Below are positions 9,130 to 21,463 of a stretch of DNA of 64,000 bases, piece by piece. Both the position numbers and the translations under genes were made by a program. The stretch is from Berberis thunbergii (lineage: Eukaryota > Streptophyta > Magnoliopsida > Ranunculales > Berberidaceae), in the NCBI GenBank assembly GCA_003290165.1, contig QNQO01002058.1, positions 108,420-172,419 on the forward strand. Reading direction: 5' to 3'. The notes under the pieces are model-generated. The model was not told where the DNA came from. It worked only from the letters and a program-made list of their open reading frames with translations, and did no database searches. Every line of letters starts with the position of its first letter. The stretch's first letter is position 1.

Positions 9130-12100
9130 TTACATTCGCGCATATTTCCTACCTCTAGCATCATCAAATACAATCTTTTTAATATCTTCCGCAAAAGAAC
9201 TTGGTATGATCTCAACAAACTCATGATTTGGTAACAATTTTGCTAGTTTATCCGCCGCCTGGTTTGTTTCCCGTACTGCATGCATGATCCGACAACCTGC
9301 AAAGTTGTTTAAAGCTTCCTTGATCCTTCTAGTTATATGGATTGCTTCCTATGGAGGGACTTTGTCAGTAGTAAGGTACTTGAAAGCCATATTGGAGTCA
9401 CTACATAATGGACATATAAACCGTTCTATAACCCTCCATTTGAGCAGTTTATCATGTGTTTTAAGAGCCTTATGCATTGCTAACCAGGTGATGAAGTTCT
9501 GTCTCGGTATTCTTCCTGTGAACCACACCAACTTGGACCATGATATTGATTGTGTTCTGCTCCTCATTGAGTGATATGCACTCCTGTTTGAGAACTCCCC
9601 AGCTTGGCCCCCCATCCAGGTGGCTACATCTTTATGTTTAGTGTCCATCTCCACCATACCAAGGTCGTCACATATATCAGTAAGGTTTGTTCTTCCAAGC
9701 CTGCCAATATCCCATTTGCCATTGTGGATAAGTGCGCTGACTGTTGCATTGCGGTGCAAGGATGAATGGTAGGTTAAGTGCTGTGGAAATCTATTAAGAA
9801 GAATACCCATAGGATGCCAAGGGTCTTTCCACAGCTTAGTGTCCTTTCCGTCACCAATAGAGTGCACAATAAGTGAACTAGCCTGACCTCTGCAATTCAG
9901 GATATTGGGCCAACACCAAGAGGCTTCATTCGGTATGTCCATGGTCCAGAAATTATTTCCTTTGATTAAGTTGACTTTAGTCCACTGTACCCATAGGTTA
10001 TTCTTATGAGAAGCAATATTCCATACATGCCGCATCATTGCTGCCTTGTTTGACGTTTCAATGCACCTTATGCCCAAGCCTCCCTCATTGTAAGGACTGC
10101 AAATACGTTGCCAGTTAACCATAGGTGTCTTGGCGTATGTATCAGAGCCTGACCACAGGAAGTTCCTCATCATTATAGTTACAGCATCACGGACACTTCG
10201 TCGCAGAATAAAACAAGATGTCCAGTAAACATGCAGACTGTTCAGGACTGCTTTTATAAGGGTGGCTCTGCCTGCATATGAGAGAGTTCTGTTCTTCCAC
10301 GATTGAACCCGTTTCCTGACTCTGTCTATCAGTGGAAGGCATTGATTGTAGTCCAACCTAGAGGATATCAAAGGGAGACCCAGGTACCTTACTCGAAGCG
10401 CCCCTAGATTGAAGTCAAGACAGCTAGTAATCAGCTGAATTTCGTCCCTGGGCACCCCAGATGCAAACAAGTTGCTTTAAAGCAATTGATAGCAAGTCCA
10501 ATACATGACTTGAAGGTGCTCAAAGCCTGTGAGAGTGCCATTGCAGACCTGGTAGTTCCCTTGAAGAAGGCTAGTAAGTCATCTGCAAAGCATAGAGTGA
10601 TTTGTGGATTGGTACACTTAGGATGCAGCTCATACTCTCCTACTTCCACCTTCTCCTTGAGAATCAAATGGACCAGAACAAACAAATATGGGGACATCGG
10701 GCACCCTTGTCTTATCCCTCTCTTGGCCTTGATGAATCCTTTAGGCAACCCATTGAGGGATATGGAGAACCTAGGTGTCGTGATACACACCCTCACCCAG
10801 TCAATGAACAAATCAGGGAATTGCATTTTCCGCATGACATGCTCAATTGTCTCCCATCTAACCGTATCATAGGCCTTCCGAAGGTCGATTTTTGCTGCAC
10901 ATTGAGGTACTCCATTGTCTCTGTGATAGTTCCTGACTAGTTCATGAGCTAGCTTCACATTGTCATGAATGTATCTTCCATGTATGAAGGCTGATTGATT
11001 TGAGCTAACCAGCCTATGAATCACTTTCTTCATCCTATTTGTCATGATCTTGGTGAGGCACTTGTACAAGACATTACAACAGGAGATCGGTCAGTAATCA
11101 GCCCAGTAGGACGCATTAGGCACCTTTGTGATCAAAGTAATACACGTAGCATTCACCTCCCCAAGTAGCTTCCTGTTTTTGAAGTTCTTTACTGCCTCTG
11201 TAAAATCATTTCCTATAACCCTCCATGCTGTCTTGAAGAAGAGTGAAGAGAACCCATCAGGGCCAGGTGCCTTCTCTGATCCTATGGAAGCAAGCGCTTC
11301 AGTGATTTCATCCCTAGTCACCTCTTGAACCAACTCCAACGCCTCCACTGCACTGATTGTTCGTTCAGGTTGCAAGCCCTCAATGGTTGTTGAGTCATAG
11401 GCACTTTGTTCTCCAGCAAACAGCTGTTCAAAAAATTGAATGCATTCATTTTCTATATCCTTCACATTCTCTAGTTTTTCATTATGAGAATTGTAGATTG
11501 CTAATATCTTGTTCTTTGCCCTCCTGTCACGCAAGTGCTGATGGAAATAGGTGACATTTTCATCACCGGAAAGCATGTGCTTCGCTTTAGCTTTTTGTAC
11601 CACTTCTGCTTCAGCATTACGGGCTGCAAATGCATACTTCTTAACTGCCAATTTTTCAGTATTTGCAAGGTTAGGATTAAGGGGGTCCATTTGTAGTGAG
11701 CTTTGTGTTGCCTCCATGAACTGTCTAGCTGCAATGATACCACTACTGGCATTTATAAAATTGTTCTTTCTCCACTCCGTCAGTTGTCTTTTAAGAATCT
11801 TTAGTTTCTGTACGAAACAGTATGTTGCATTACCACTCACGGTCTGGCCCCAAGCCTGTTGTATCACGTCCATATAGCCCTGCTCATGCACCCAGTAGTT
11901 GTAAAACTTGAAGGGGATAGGTCCTGGATTCCTGTGCTCATAGATGGTTAGGAGAACTGGGGAGTGGTCTGAGACCCCCGGGTTTAGGAAATCCACCTCA
12001 GAGTTAGGCATGTCTATTAACCATTCTTGGTTAATCATTGCCCTGTCTAGTTTAGACATAACTCTATTCTCACCAATTTGCTTATTGCTCCATGTTAAGA

Positions 12101-12643
12101 AACACCCCTTATACTGACAATCAAAAAGACCTGACTTCAAAGCACACTCTGCGAAGTCAATACACTGTCCTGGTCTTATCGCCTCCCCTCCTACTCTTTC
12201 CTGTGAATTTAGTATCGAATTGAAGTCACCCAAAACTGACCATGGCAACTTATTAGTGACTGAAAATGTTTCAAGTTCAAGCCATAATTCTTTCCTGATT
12301 GTAGTGTAGTTGCTACCATATACGAAAGTGAGGATGGATGTGAAGCCATTTGGCCAGATAGCATTCAGAAATATAGCCTGTTCTGACCTTGAAACTACAC
12401 TCATGTTTACTGCTTGAGGGTCCCAAAGGACCCATATTCTCCCGCCCTGGACTAGGTCGTTGTTGTCCACTGCTTGCCAGTCACGCATCAGTTCCTTATG
12501 TATTTTGTCTTTATTTTCATTGCTGACTTTTGTCTCTACCAACCCTATGATACTGACTTTCTGTTTGTGTATTAGTTTCCTCACTTCACTCTGCTTCAGG
12601 GGTCATTAAGGCCCCTAACGTTCCAGCAAGCAGACTTAATCAT
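9130..12643 (-). pseudogene. L1 ORF2: endonuclease, reverse transcriptase, RNase H remnant
   Basis: ORF2 nicks target DNA and copies element RNA at the nick. The likely ATG is at 12641-12643, giving CWNVRGLNDP; a 1-nt indel near 12595 follows. The endonuclease keeps key motifs ETKV, LGDFNS and SDHSPVL. The reverse transcriptase has GSEKAPGPDGF, KIDLRKAYDTV, IRQGCPMSP and the catalytic FADDL. Damage: TGA at 11091-11093 where CGA (arginine) is expected, a frameshift between 10431 and 10470, and TAG at 9349-9351. The zf-RVT domain ends at FICPLC and jumps in frame to SDSNMAFKYL of RNase H, so a large central deletion (roughly 150-200 residues) is likely. The end keeps VRETNQAADKLAKLL and a stop at 9130-9132. 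Confidence 0.88.
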
Positions 12644-14384
12644 ATAATCCTTGCGCTTGTGAGTTTCCACCCCCCACTAGGTTAGATTCATCATGTCCTA
12701 TTGTATGCTTAGGTGCTCTAGTTGCTTGAGTCCTTTTAGTAACAGGTTCAGACTCCATAATTTGTAGGACATCAAAAGGGTTGCATTTGCTTCTTAAATT
12801 GTGAATTCTGGCCTGAGTCTGTGGCTGCTTAGAATGTCCCTTGTGAGTAGTTCCAGTCTCCAACCCCTTGCTTGTGACTCCCTGAGAAGCTTTAGTTGTT
12901 GTCTCCTTGCGGCGTCCAGTAGCTCTCACTGTGCTAGGGGCATTTGATTCTTTGTTAAGCTGGCTAGGAGATGCCTTATCGGACTGCCTGGGAGGATGTG
13001 TAGCCCTTGGTGGTTGGGTGCATGTGTCTTGCATACTGGTTGTTTCCTCTTGCCCACTGGCAACGAATTGTGTTGTGGCCTCTACTACTTGCAAACCTGA
13101 CTGCCCATTGGTTTCCCCATTTGGCACATTCGCCTCCACTATTTGCACATCAGCAGTAATGTCAACTACTTCAGCTGCATTTATCAAGTTATTCTGTCCA
13201 GTGTGATACAACTCAATTGCTGTTTCAGTCATGCTTTCATGTTGCACAGCAGCTTGCATTCCCTCCTCTGAGGTATCTAGTGCTGCAGCTGGCGTACCAC
13301 TCACAACTTGCACAATCTGCATGTCTTTTGGCACCTCATTTTGTTTGACATACTGCTTAGCCTGGTTGGCAGTATGTATAACATGCTGGCTGTCAGTCAG
13401 GTCATTCAGGTTGTTGCTGTGGCTTTCATTGAGTTGCTCAATTGGTTCCTGATTCTGGGTTACTATGGGTGGGGTATTCTGGTGCTTAGGCTGCCTATCA
13501 GTTGCCTTACGTCGAATAGGAACTGTGGTCCAGCCTTCCTCTGCTTCCTCGGATCCCTGCTGTCCTGGAGCTGCTTTCCAGTATTTTGCAGTTGGAGTTG
13601 TTGTCTTCTTCTGTTTTGGACACGTTGCAGAGTTGTGTCCAAAACCTACACAATGTTTGCATCTCTCTGGCTTCCATGAGTATTCCACTTCAACTCTCGT
13701 AGTCCTCCCATCATCAGAGACTACCTGGATATCTGTAGGGAATGTGCTGTTTGAGTTCATCTCCACACAGACCCTTACAAATGAGAGCCTACTCCGCTGT
13801 TCAGTGGCTTTGTCTAGCATCAAAGGGACGCCTAACAGAGGAACCTTCCTTAAGTTGACCCAGACAGGGACTGAGTTAAGCACCTCCACATCATCTTCCA
13901 TATATGGTTTCCATGGTTTGATAATGAAGAGCTTGCTATATGCACAGGGCCTATTTCTAAGGCATGTAGCCTGTCTGTTTCATTGAGAAACTTGAATGCA
14001 AACGCCTTGTCGCCATAAACAACCATCTCAAACCCGTTTTTAAGACCCCAAATACGTTTCAAGCTTTCATTAACAAAGCCATAAGAGAGTCGTTTTCCAA
14101 CAAAATTTCCTATTATGTATTGTTCACATTCAGTCATCCTGTCGCCATGTTCAACAACCTTAATTTGCACCACGGCTTTGCCATTCACCACAGATGGAGG
14201 AACATAGGATAACCTAGTTGCTCCTTGTTGGCTTTTGTTGGTGAACAATGATGCCAAACTCACCTTGTTGGTTCCAGTTTTGTTGATGCTGGCGGCTGTA
14301 GGGCCTGCAGGTTGTTCAACTGGAACAGGTGATGCATCTAATAACATTATAGGACTGACAATACCTTGTTCAGCATTGCTCCCT
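12636..14384 (-). pseudogene. L1 ORF1 (DUF4283 and zinc knuckle), 5' truncated
   Basis: ORF1 is the RNA-binding partner of ORF2. The N-terminal half has the plant DUF4283 pattern (IIGNFVGKRLSYGFVNESL, then FKFLNETDRLHAL). A frameshift near 13935-13945 separates it from the continuation VPVWVNLRKVPL and the knuckle CKHCVGFGHNSATC, which fits CX2CX4HX4C exactly. A long low-complexity C-terminus follows, to TAA at 12636-12638. The ORF2 start at 12641-12643 overlaps this stop by 8 bp. At the 5' end the frame continues into the RTE tail, so the apparent aspartate run and ATG at 14408-14410 are RTE sequence, not L1. Confidence 0.85.
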
Positions 14385-14560
14385 TCATCATCATCATCAT
14401 CAAAGCCCATTCCCGATATTTTCGGGGTCAGCTACATGGATTTTGGTTCTCCAAGCAATGCGGTCTTCCCACATATCCTCGCCTAATCCAAACTCAATGA
14501 TTTCTTCATTCACCGCCTTCATCCAAGTTTTCAACGGTCGTCCCCTCCGTCTACACCCTA
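14385..14560 (-). mobile_element. 5'-truncated RTE-type non-LTR element, 3' end
   Basis: Minus-strand translation gives RRRGRPLKTWMKAV, then MWEDRIAWRTKIHVADP, the hallmark end of plant RTE reverse transcriptase proteins. A short tail reaches the trinucleotide repeat (TCA)6 on the plus strand (14385-14402), the usual RTE microsatellite tail. Imperfect target duplications ttttggttgat (9033-9043) and tttttgttgat (14561-14571) flank RTE plus the later L1 insertion. The other end of its tail is catcatcat at 9045-9053. Only the last ~50 codons survive. Confidence 0.75.
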
Positions 14561-14571
14561 TTTTTGTTGAT

Positions 14572-16087
14572 CTAAAGAGATAATATCTTTCCTTTAGTTG
14601 GCACATCTTCGTTGATCCCACTTGTTCTAGACTTCTAGTGCTAAGTATCACTAAGTTTATGGTTTAGGGTTTACTTGCCTTTGCATATTGTGAATTTTTG
14701 TTCATCTTAAATTGAGGTTTTGATGCTTTTTTGTTTCTTGTGCTTTGCCAACCTTTTCCCACGAAGATGGTGTTCGTTTAAGGTTAGAAACCATTTTCTT
14801 TGTTCATGGGTCTTAAATATTTCTTTTTGGCCTTTTCTGAGTCATCTCAACATATTTTCAATCACAAGTCTCAAATTCTCTAAACCTTTTGAGTTTGTGA
14901 TGTTAAACATTCCTCATGTGGGATTTGGGCTTTGCTTGAACCGGTTAATGGAAAACTCCCATGAAGTGTAAGCCATTTGATATTTCATTCACTTCTAAAA
15001 GATTGGTATTATTTATGTACTCTTTCTTATATATAAATACGTATACTATATATTCTTACTATTAAAGAAATATGATCCATTTGAGTTGCTTGATGAATGT
15101 GTAATTATCACTATTACTTGCATTAAATCTATGTTTGTCGATCACTTACCTTAATTAAGAAAAAAATGATGCAAGTGAATACATATTTGTCTTGAACCGT
15201 CCTCATACGAGGTGTTAGATTTAGTTAATTAATGTCGTGGTAACTATTCTCAAAACAAAATGTGACTCCCTTTTTCCAATAAATCTTAGTTGGAGTAATT
15301 ATGAAAGTGATGAAAATGAAGATTTTCTAGCTTGGATATTATAGTGGATATTGTAGTAAAGATACAAAAGTTAGTTCCAAAATGAAAATTGAAGAGTTTT
15401 TTTTTCTTGCATCTTACCTTGTTGATTAAATAGGGTTTTGATGATGAAATGTCAAGATAATTGTTTCTTCTAGCAAAAACTCTTGTTTTTTTAAATTTCA
15501 ACCTCGGATTCTTTATTTAGTGTTTGTTAGTTGAAATCATCTTGATAGGGTTAGCATGAAGGATGTCAGTGATGACGCCGAGGTAATTTAACCTTCTTTT
15601 CTATTGCACATGCTTTATTTATTTGGTGGTTGTTTGAATATAGTTATTAGATATTTTTTTCATTATTATTATTATTATTATTATTTTATATTGTGTTCCA
15701 TTATCTCAGAAAAAGTCATTCTCGACCCTATCTCCCTCTTACTGCTCAAACATAGTTCCTAGATTTAAAAAAAAAAATGTCTTTCAACTTATAAAAGCAC
15801 ATGAGAGAGAAAAATGAAAAAAAGTTGGCTTTTTCTCGAACATATCTTTGGTTCTAAGGAGTTGACTAACTCAGTCTGCAAACTTGCAATTCACTCATTT
15901 TCGTATAGCATTGTGACTTCTAAAGCTTGTTTTGTTTACATAGAGAAATAATGACACCGGAAAAATTAGAAAACTAGACAACTCTCCACTCTAAAAGAAT
16001 CCACCAAAAGGATAGAGCGAGAACATAAGAAGAAATTTTTTTTTCACAAATAAAATACTTGCACTTGATAGAATCCACCAATGAGGT
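14572..16087. repeat. Host repeat unit R2 right part and related copy; no gene
   Basis: 14572-14705 completes the R2 match to 2100-2235. Then 14725-14960 resembles 27300-27515 and 40660-40860, and 15290-15535 resembles 27785-28130, 23165-23240 and 31075-31140. 15661-15687 is an (ATT)n microsatellite. 15750-16087 shows no recognisable feature. No coding sequence is supported. Confidence 0.55.
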
Positions 16088-16092
16088 AGCAT

Positions 16093-17653
16093 TGATGCAC
16101 TATTTTACTAGCACAACTTAATATCCTGCTTTGTAGTCGTAGTAAAAAATAAGTAGGGATTGTTCGTGACCGGGGATTAGAGGATTCGCTAACTAACACT
16201 AAAGGTGACTAAGAAATTAAATAAGAAAATGTTGGGGATTGGATTTTTTTAATTTTAAACTAAGAAAATTACTGTAAGACCAATAAAAACTTGAGAAGTA
16301 GATGATGTGAAATTAAACAAGGGTTTTATCTCCACACACCAAACATATGCTATGAATTAATATTCAAAAATCCCTTACTAAGTCCGTGAACCCACTGCAT
16401 TAATCTTATTATTTTCTCAAATTCGTTGAATTAAACTAAGCATCGTTTTCAAGCTATTCTTTCTATGCTTTCTAATTAGGAATCACAAGTTAGATAAATA
16501 ACCCAATAAGTTCTATGAAAAATATGAACACTGACTAGACAATTACAAAATATGATTAACATCTTGTTCTAAACCTAGGTTTTTACTTAACCTTACCAAC
16601 GTTCCTTGGTATTTACTAGCATGATTATAACGATTAGGTAAAACTCTCTTATACTCTAGCATCAAATCTTAGCATGCTTACTAAGTTGGCCACCTTAACA
16701 AACATACAAGAAAAATTTCTTTATAAAGAAGTTAAGCAAAACACAATCACTAATCAGCAGAGAAAGATTTAATTCAATTATTTCATAAAGCACATGTTTG
16801 GGGTTTCGAATCCACCCTTAGCTAACAGGGAGTTTAGCTAGACATATTAATTATGTTCAAACAATAGTCCATAGTCAAATATCAAACTAAATAAGAAAAA
16901 AAGAGTGAAAGAAATAGAACACTGTCACCGCTTGCTGCGTGGTGGTGGAGAGAAATTATGTGGGTGCGAATAGCGCGTCAAGGAAAGAAAACACCCTTAA
17001 CCTTCAATCACTGCTTTGTTCTTTTTTTGATCTGTTCACTTTACGTTACTTCACTTCCTCTGATCTGTTCACTTCACTTCCTCTATTCTGCTTTGAGAAG
17101 AGAATGCAAGAGTGGAGCAAGGTGTTGGGCAATCGATGGTGGAAGGGATGAGCAAGGTGGACTGGATTAGACAGACATAGATGGATGATGGTTTCCTGCT
17201 GGTCGATTGGTGGAGAGCGATGAAAATGGTGTTTAGGTTGGTGATGACGGCAATGAAGAGGGGATTGCGAGCTGGGTTTGTGCATGACTGTGGGTTTGCT
17301 ATAGCGAGGAGGGGTTGACGATCAGTGAAAAGGCTCACAGCTGTGTGATTGTGATAACGGGTCGATTGGTGGATGGACTGTGACGGCTTGCTGTGGTTGC
17401 AAGCAGCCCTCTCTCGAGAGCAGGTATTGTTCCCTTTATAACCGTTTTCTCTAGGTTTCCTTCTTTGCATTGTTTCTTTTTGCAATGTCTTCCAAATTCA
17501 AACCAGTTTGCACCACTTAGCTTCTATTTTGGATATTTGCTATTGCAATCTACACAAGCACAAAAACATGAATTACTACCAAAATTAGCAAGAAATAGCC
17601 AAAAAATATATATAGAAACAATTCAGTAAAGTCGCATAAATATGCTCCTATCA
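16093..17653 (-). repeat. Solo Athila-type gypsy LTR
   Basis: On the minus strand it starts TGATAGGAGCATA and ends GTGCATCA, matching in layout and sequence the LTRs at 31254, 48699 and 52795. Perfect 5-bp duplications agcat flank it (16088-16092 and 17654-17658), so this is a solo LTR left by recombination between the two LTRs of one element. Length is 1561 bp. A 138-codon minus-strand frame inside (17069-17485) shares only a short start with a frame in the LTR at 52795 and is not treated as a gene. Confidence 0.9.
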
Positions 17654-17658
17654 AGCAT

Positions 17659-18944
17659 ATGAAAACAAGAACACAATTCTTTTTGATATTTCAATAGTTT
17701 TACTTTAAACATGTTAACTTGTTTTCAACAAACTTAGTATATACATATATACATAGTTGCTTTGGAGTAGCCCTCCAATCTTATGTTCATGCATAATAAC
17801 TGATTATATACTAGGAACGTTAATGGAAATAACTAATAAATATTTAGGAGCCTAGATTCATGAATGACCCAAATTGTTGATGAGGTACTGTTTTGAAATG
17901 GTGGGATCATTGTACCAAGAATTAAGAAGTGGTCCATATATCAAAAGAAAACTATAGAAGTCTACTTTCCGACGCAAAAAATGGTTCGTCAATCCAAGAG
18001 GAAGTTATGACTTGTGACTTTTTTTAATGAGTGTGCAGGCCGACTTCAAGGTTGCTCCCACATAATTCATCCTTGCGTCAAATGATGAAACTGATACTTA
18101 CGATTCAAAGAGTCAAAAGTAGATCCCCATGGTTCAGTACAATGGGGGGATGTAAAGGCACACTTCCACAGTTTCCCTTTGATTCAGCATAGTCTCTCTT
18201 ACTTTCTGTGCAATCTAGTGGTTTTTTTTTCTTGTTTTCCTCAATATAAAAAAGAAAATGAAGAAAATAGAAAGAAGGGTAGATCTCCGTGTGTCCCTAT
18301 TATGTAAACCTTGCAATAGTATTAAAAAGGGTCTTATTGAGTTACTTTGGCTGATTAGTGACGAGCTTACTTCCTTGAATATTTAGCTTAATGAGTTCAA
18401 CTTTTAGAGGAAGCAGCAAAGTAGGCAGTAGGTGAAGGCTGAGGTTGGCTATGCTATAAATTGAATGACTCGAGTCATTGTAGACTTTCATTTATTTTTT
18501 GTTTAGAAAATTTTGGATTGCTTTTATTACTAGAAATTTTTTGTTAGTAGCTAAAAAAGGTTCTTTAATGCTGAACACTATTTGAGTCCATTTCTTGTTT
18601 GCTTTTAGATATACCAATGAGTGTTTTTGTCGGGTTAGCTTTATTAGGAAATACCCATTGGATCTCTAATCCAAAGAAATGGCTCCAATCGTCTTGAGCT
18701 CAGTATCCATCCAAAAAGATATGGAGATCCAAAGTAGGACTCGGGGACACAATCAAACTTTTATTTTTATTTATTTCATTTTTTTATAAATCATATGAAC
18801 ATAAACAATAATAATGAACCATCCAAACCTATCAATAAACATTTATTCATTCAAATGCATTAGAAATTCATAAATCAAAAGCAACATAATTTCATTAATT
18901 TGAGAATGTAAATTGATAATTTCCTTGACTTACCAGCTAGGCTG
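17659..18944. other. No recognised feature
   Basis: AT-rich sequence with no long reading frame, no clear repeat end and no match that I can see to other parts of the window. Confidence 0.4.
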
Positions 18945-19865
18945 CTACATCTTTTCATCAATTGGCGGATGAACCGTCATATTCCCTTCATTCAATAGCC
19001 CAGCCTCTAGCTCAGGTTCATCAAAAGAAAGACTGACAATCTTAAGCATGCCAACAACATTCAAATCCAACGAATTAATAGTATCTCCTCTGATGTCCCA
19101 CATCCTTGTCTCACCTTATTTGTACTCTTGTTTTCTTATTGACAAAAGACGGAGGTTAGAATGCACATATACCAAATCTTCAGCTCGTTGTGGGGTCAGT
19201 TGGTTCCTTTTCAATGAGTAGATGTTGTTATACGTGCTCTAATTCCTCTCACAACACTAGGAAGAACAAGGCTTCTCGAGTAACTTCAAAGCTAAAGTCT
19301 GGAGTAATGGTGCATAAGTACCATGAGGAACCCACCACATATTAGGTTCTGGGTATGCTTTATTTTGTAAACCATAGTTTTCTCCAAACTCACCCAACCC
19401 CGCTGAAAATTTAGCAAAATCCGTGGTAATAATTCTTCTTTCCTCAATATTAGGAAAATATCTCTTCAAGTATTTATCCCTCTCCTTTGAAATATCAAGA
19501 TCTTTGGTGGCAAAACACGATTAGGAGACCCTTCGAGCCATTATCTGCTATAATACCTAGTATATATAAGCAATGACAATCACAAATTAATATTATAAAC
19601 ATAAGTACATAGCCATAAGTTCTAGTCAAGACTAAGTAGAATAAAAACAATATAAATCTTCAATTACCTTGGATTCAAGAAATGTGCTAAACAATGCAAT
19701 GGTGTGTTGCTTTTCTCTGATCGATTAACTAGTATATAATGCACCACTGAATACAACTCTGACTCCTCACTATCTGCCCTCTGCAACATTGAATAAATAG
19801 GCTTTGTGAAACGAAGTATGTCATCCACATCGTGTCACCACAAGTCATCCAATAATTCTCCTTTA
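18945..19865 (-). pseudogene. hAT-family transposase, C-terminal relic
   Basis: Minus-strand reading from 19865 down gives DDILRFTKPIYSMLQRAD, then TPLHCLAHFLNPR, matching the catalytic-region end of plant hAT transposases. A gap of about 120 bp (perhaps an intron) follows. Next comes YFPNIEERRI, MWWVPHGTYAPLLQTLALK, and the dimerisation-domain signature with two in-frame stops where serine and tryptophan are expected (CSS*CCERN*STY), then LTPQRAEDLVYVHSNLRLL. The C-terminal tail LSFDEPELEAGLLNEG ends at a TAG at 18945-18947. The N-terminal half with the BED finger is missing. Such transposases cut and paste hAT elements; this copy is dead. Terminal repeats were not found. Confidence 0.8.
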
Positions 19866-19874
19866 ACAAGCCGA

Positions 19875-21300
19875 ATTGACAATTTCCCGAAAACTATGAC
19901 TCGGGACATGTTAACACGTCATATTATTTTTTAATAACTCATATAAACATAATAATAATCTAATAAAGTGCCTTACTAGAGTGTTCGAAGAAGATGACAC
20001 TCTGTTGCAAGAAGAAAATAAAGTAAAAGAAAGTATAGTAGAGAAGAAGTGGAGGAGGAAAAAAGCAAAGAGAGAAGAAAAAAGCATAAACTACCCTACG
20101 ATTTGGTGTCTTTTTACCCTATTTGTCTTAAATCGCAACTGAAAGAGTCATTCACTTTTAATGGATCAACAACCATTAAATTTGGTTGTTATTTGCAAAC
20201 ATCTAAAAGTAAAAATAAACTAAAGTTGGTTTTCGAGTCTTGACTGTGTCCTAACCAAGTTTTGAGTGTACCAGAGGCATGTCCGACACATTGATCATGT
20301 GTCTGACAACTGCTGAGATGTTGACCGCGTGTCTGATGCGTGTCGAGTGAGTGTCAGTGTCAGATATGTGTCAGACACGGATACAAAAAGTTTTTCGAAG
20401 CGTCTGTGCTTCTTTGGTTCTAGTTATTGATGTTTCATCTAAAAACTTGTGATCATTATCTAGAGTGTAAAAATAGTATTTTTGCAACATAAATAAATAA
20501 TTAAATGAACTCAAAATCTCACAACCTAGGGTTCATAGGCAAAACGCTAATACACAAATAAACTTAAATAACGTAAATCTTCTTATTCAACCTAATCTAC
20601 GCAGAACAATGGACATTGACCTTTATTTGTAACTAAAAATAATTTGTCCCACAAAGAACCTAAACCTAGCCTTAATCCTAGTTGCAAAAGAAAAGCCCTA
20701 ATTAACTATGTTGTGTCTAAACCCATTATTCACTAAATATAAACATATTACTAATATTCAAGGAAGCACAGTTCTTCGGAAAACTTGTCGTATCCGTGTC
20801 CAACACGTATCCGACACCGACGCTCGCCTGACACGCGTCAGACACTTGGTCAACATGTTGGCAGGTATCGTCAGACACTTGGTCAATGTGTTGGCAGATA
20901 TCAAACACATGGTCAATGTGGTTAACGTCTTGGACACGCCTCCAATACATTCGAAACTTGGTCAGGACACAGTCAAGATTCGAAAATCAACTTTCTTTTA
21001 TTTTTTACTTTTAGATGTTTGCAAATAACCACCTAATTTAATGGTCGTTGATCTATTTGAAGTGAATGATTCATTCAATTGCAATTTAAGACAAATAGGG
21101 CAAAAAGACACTAATGCATAGAGTAGTCTATGCTTCTTATCTTATTTGTGTCTCTACTTTATTTTTTTCTTGCAACAGAGTGTCATCTTCTTCTAACACT
21201 CTAGGAATGCACTTAATTATATTATTATTTATCTTTATATGAAGTTAAAAAATAGTATGATGTGTCGACGTGTCCCTGAGTCCTAGTTTTTGAAAAATTT
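19875..21300. repeat. Large foldback element with CGTGTC-rich arms
   Basis: The left arm (about 19875-20420) and right arm (about 20757-21300) are inverted, diverged copies separated by about 335 bp of unique sequence. Matching landmarks are the ctagagtgttcgaagaag side of the left arm with its reverse complement near 21170-21205, and the gtgtcagacacggatac inner ends. The inner parts are rich in GTGTCNGACAC-type motifs also seen at 29520-29720. No coding capacity. Exact ends and target duplication were not resolved; a MULE-like or foldback DNA element is possible. Confidence 0.65.
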
Positions 21301-21463
21301 TCGAGTCGGCGTGTCGTTTCCTTGTCTGGCACGACACGCGTGTCCATGTCCATGCATCATTGCTTAGAACAATTGGTTTTCAAAGGGAAAAAATAATAAA
21401 CTTGACACACTTTAAAGATTTAAAGATAAATTCCCATGATTCAAAACTATAGGGCGATGAACA

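Larger units (their letters stand above)
9053..14384 (-). mobile_element. L1-type LINE inserted in the RTE tail
   Basis: A minus-strand L1 element of about 5.3 kb: poly-A appears as a plus-strand T run at 9053-9062, ORF2 is at 9130-12643 and ORF1 at 12636-14384. The target duplication is part of the CAT/TCA microsatellite (9045-9053 and 14385-14402), so its exact length cannot be fixed. The element starts within ORF1 with no visible 5' untranslated region, so it is 5' truncated. Stops and frameshifts in both ORFs mark it inactive. Confidence 0.88.

Noticed and set aside
13231..13986. Plus-strand frames of 73-173 codons
   Set aside because: Antisense to L1 ORF1; no domain.
17069..17485. 138-codon frame in the solo LTR, with a similar start to a 143-codon frame at 52966-53397
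   Set aside because: Only the first ~15 codons are alike, and the frame is lost in the LTRs at 31254 and 48699; it follows from shared LTR sequence.
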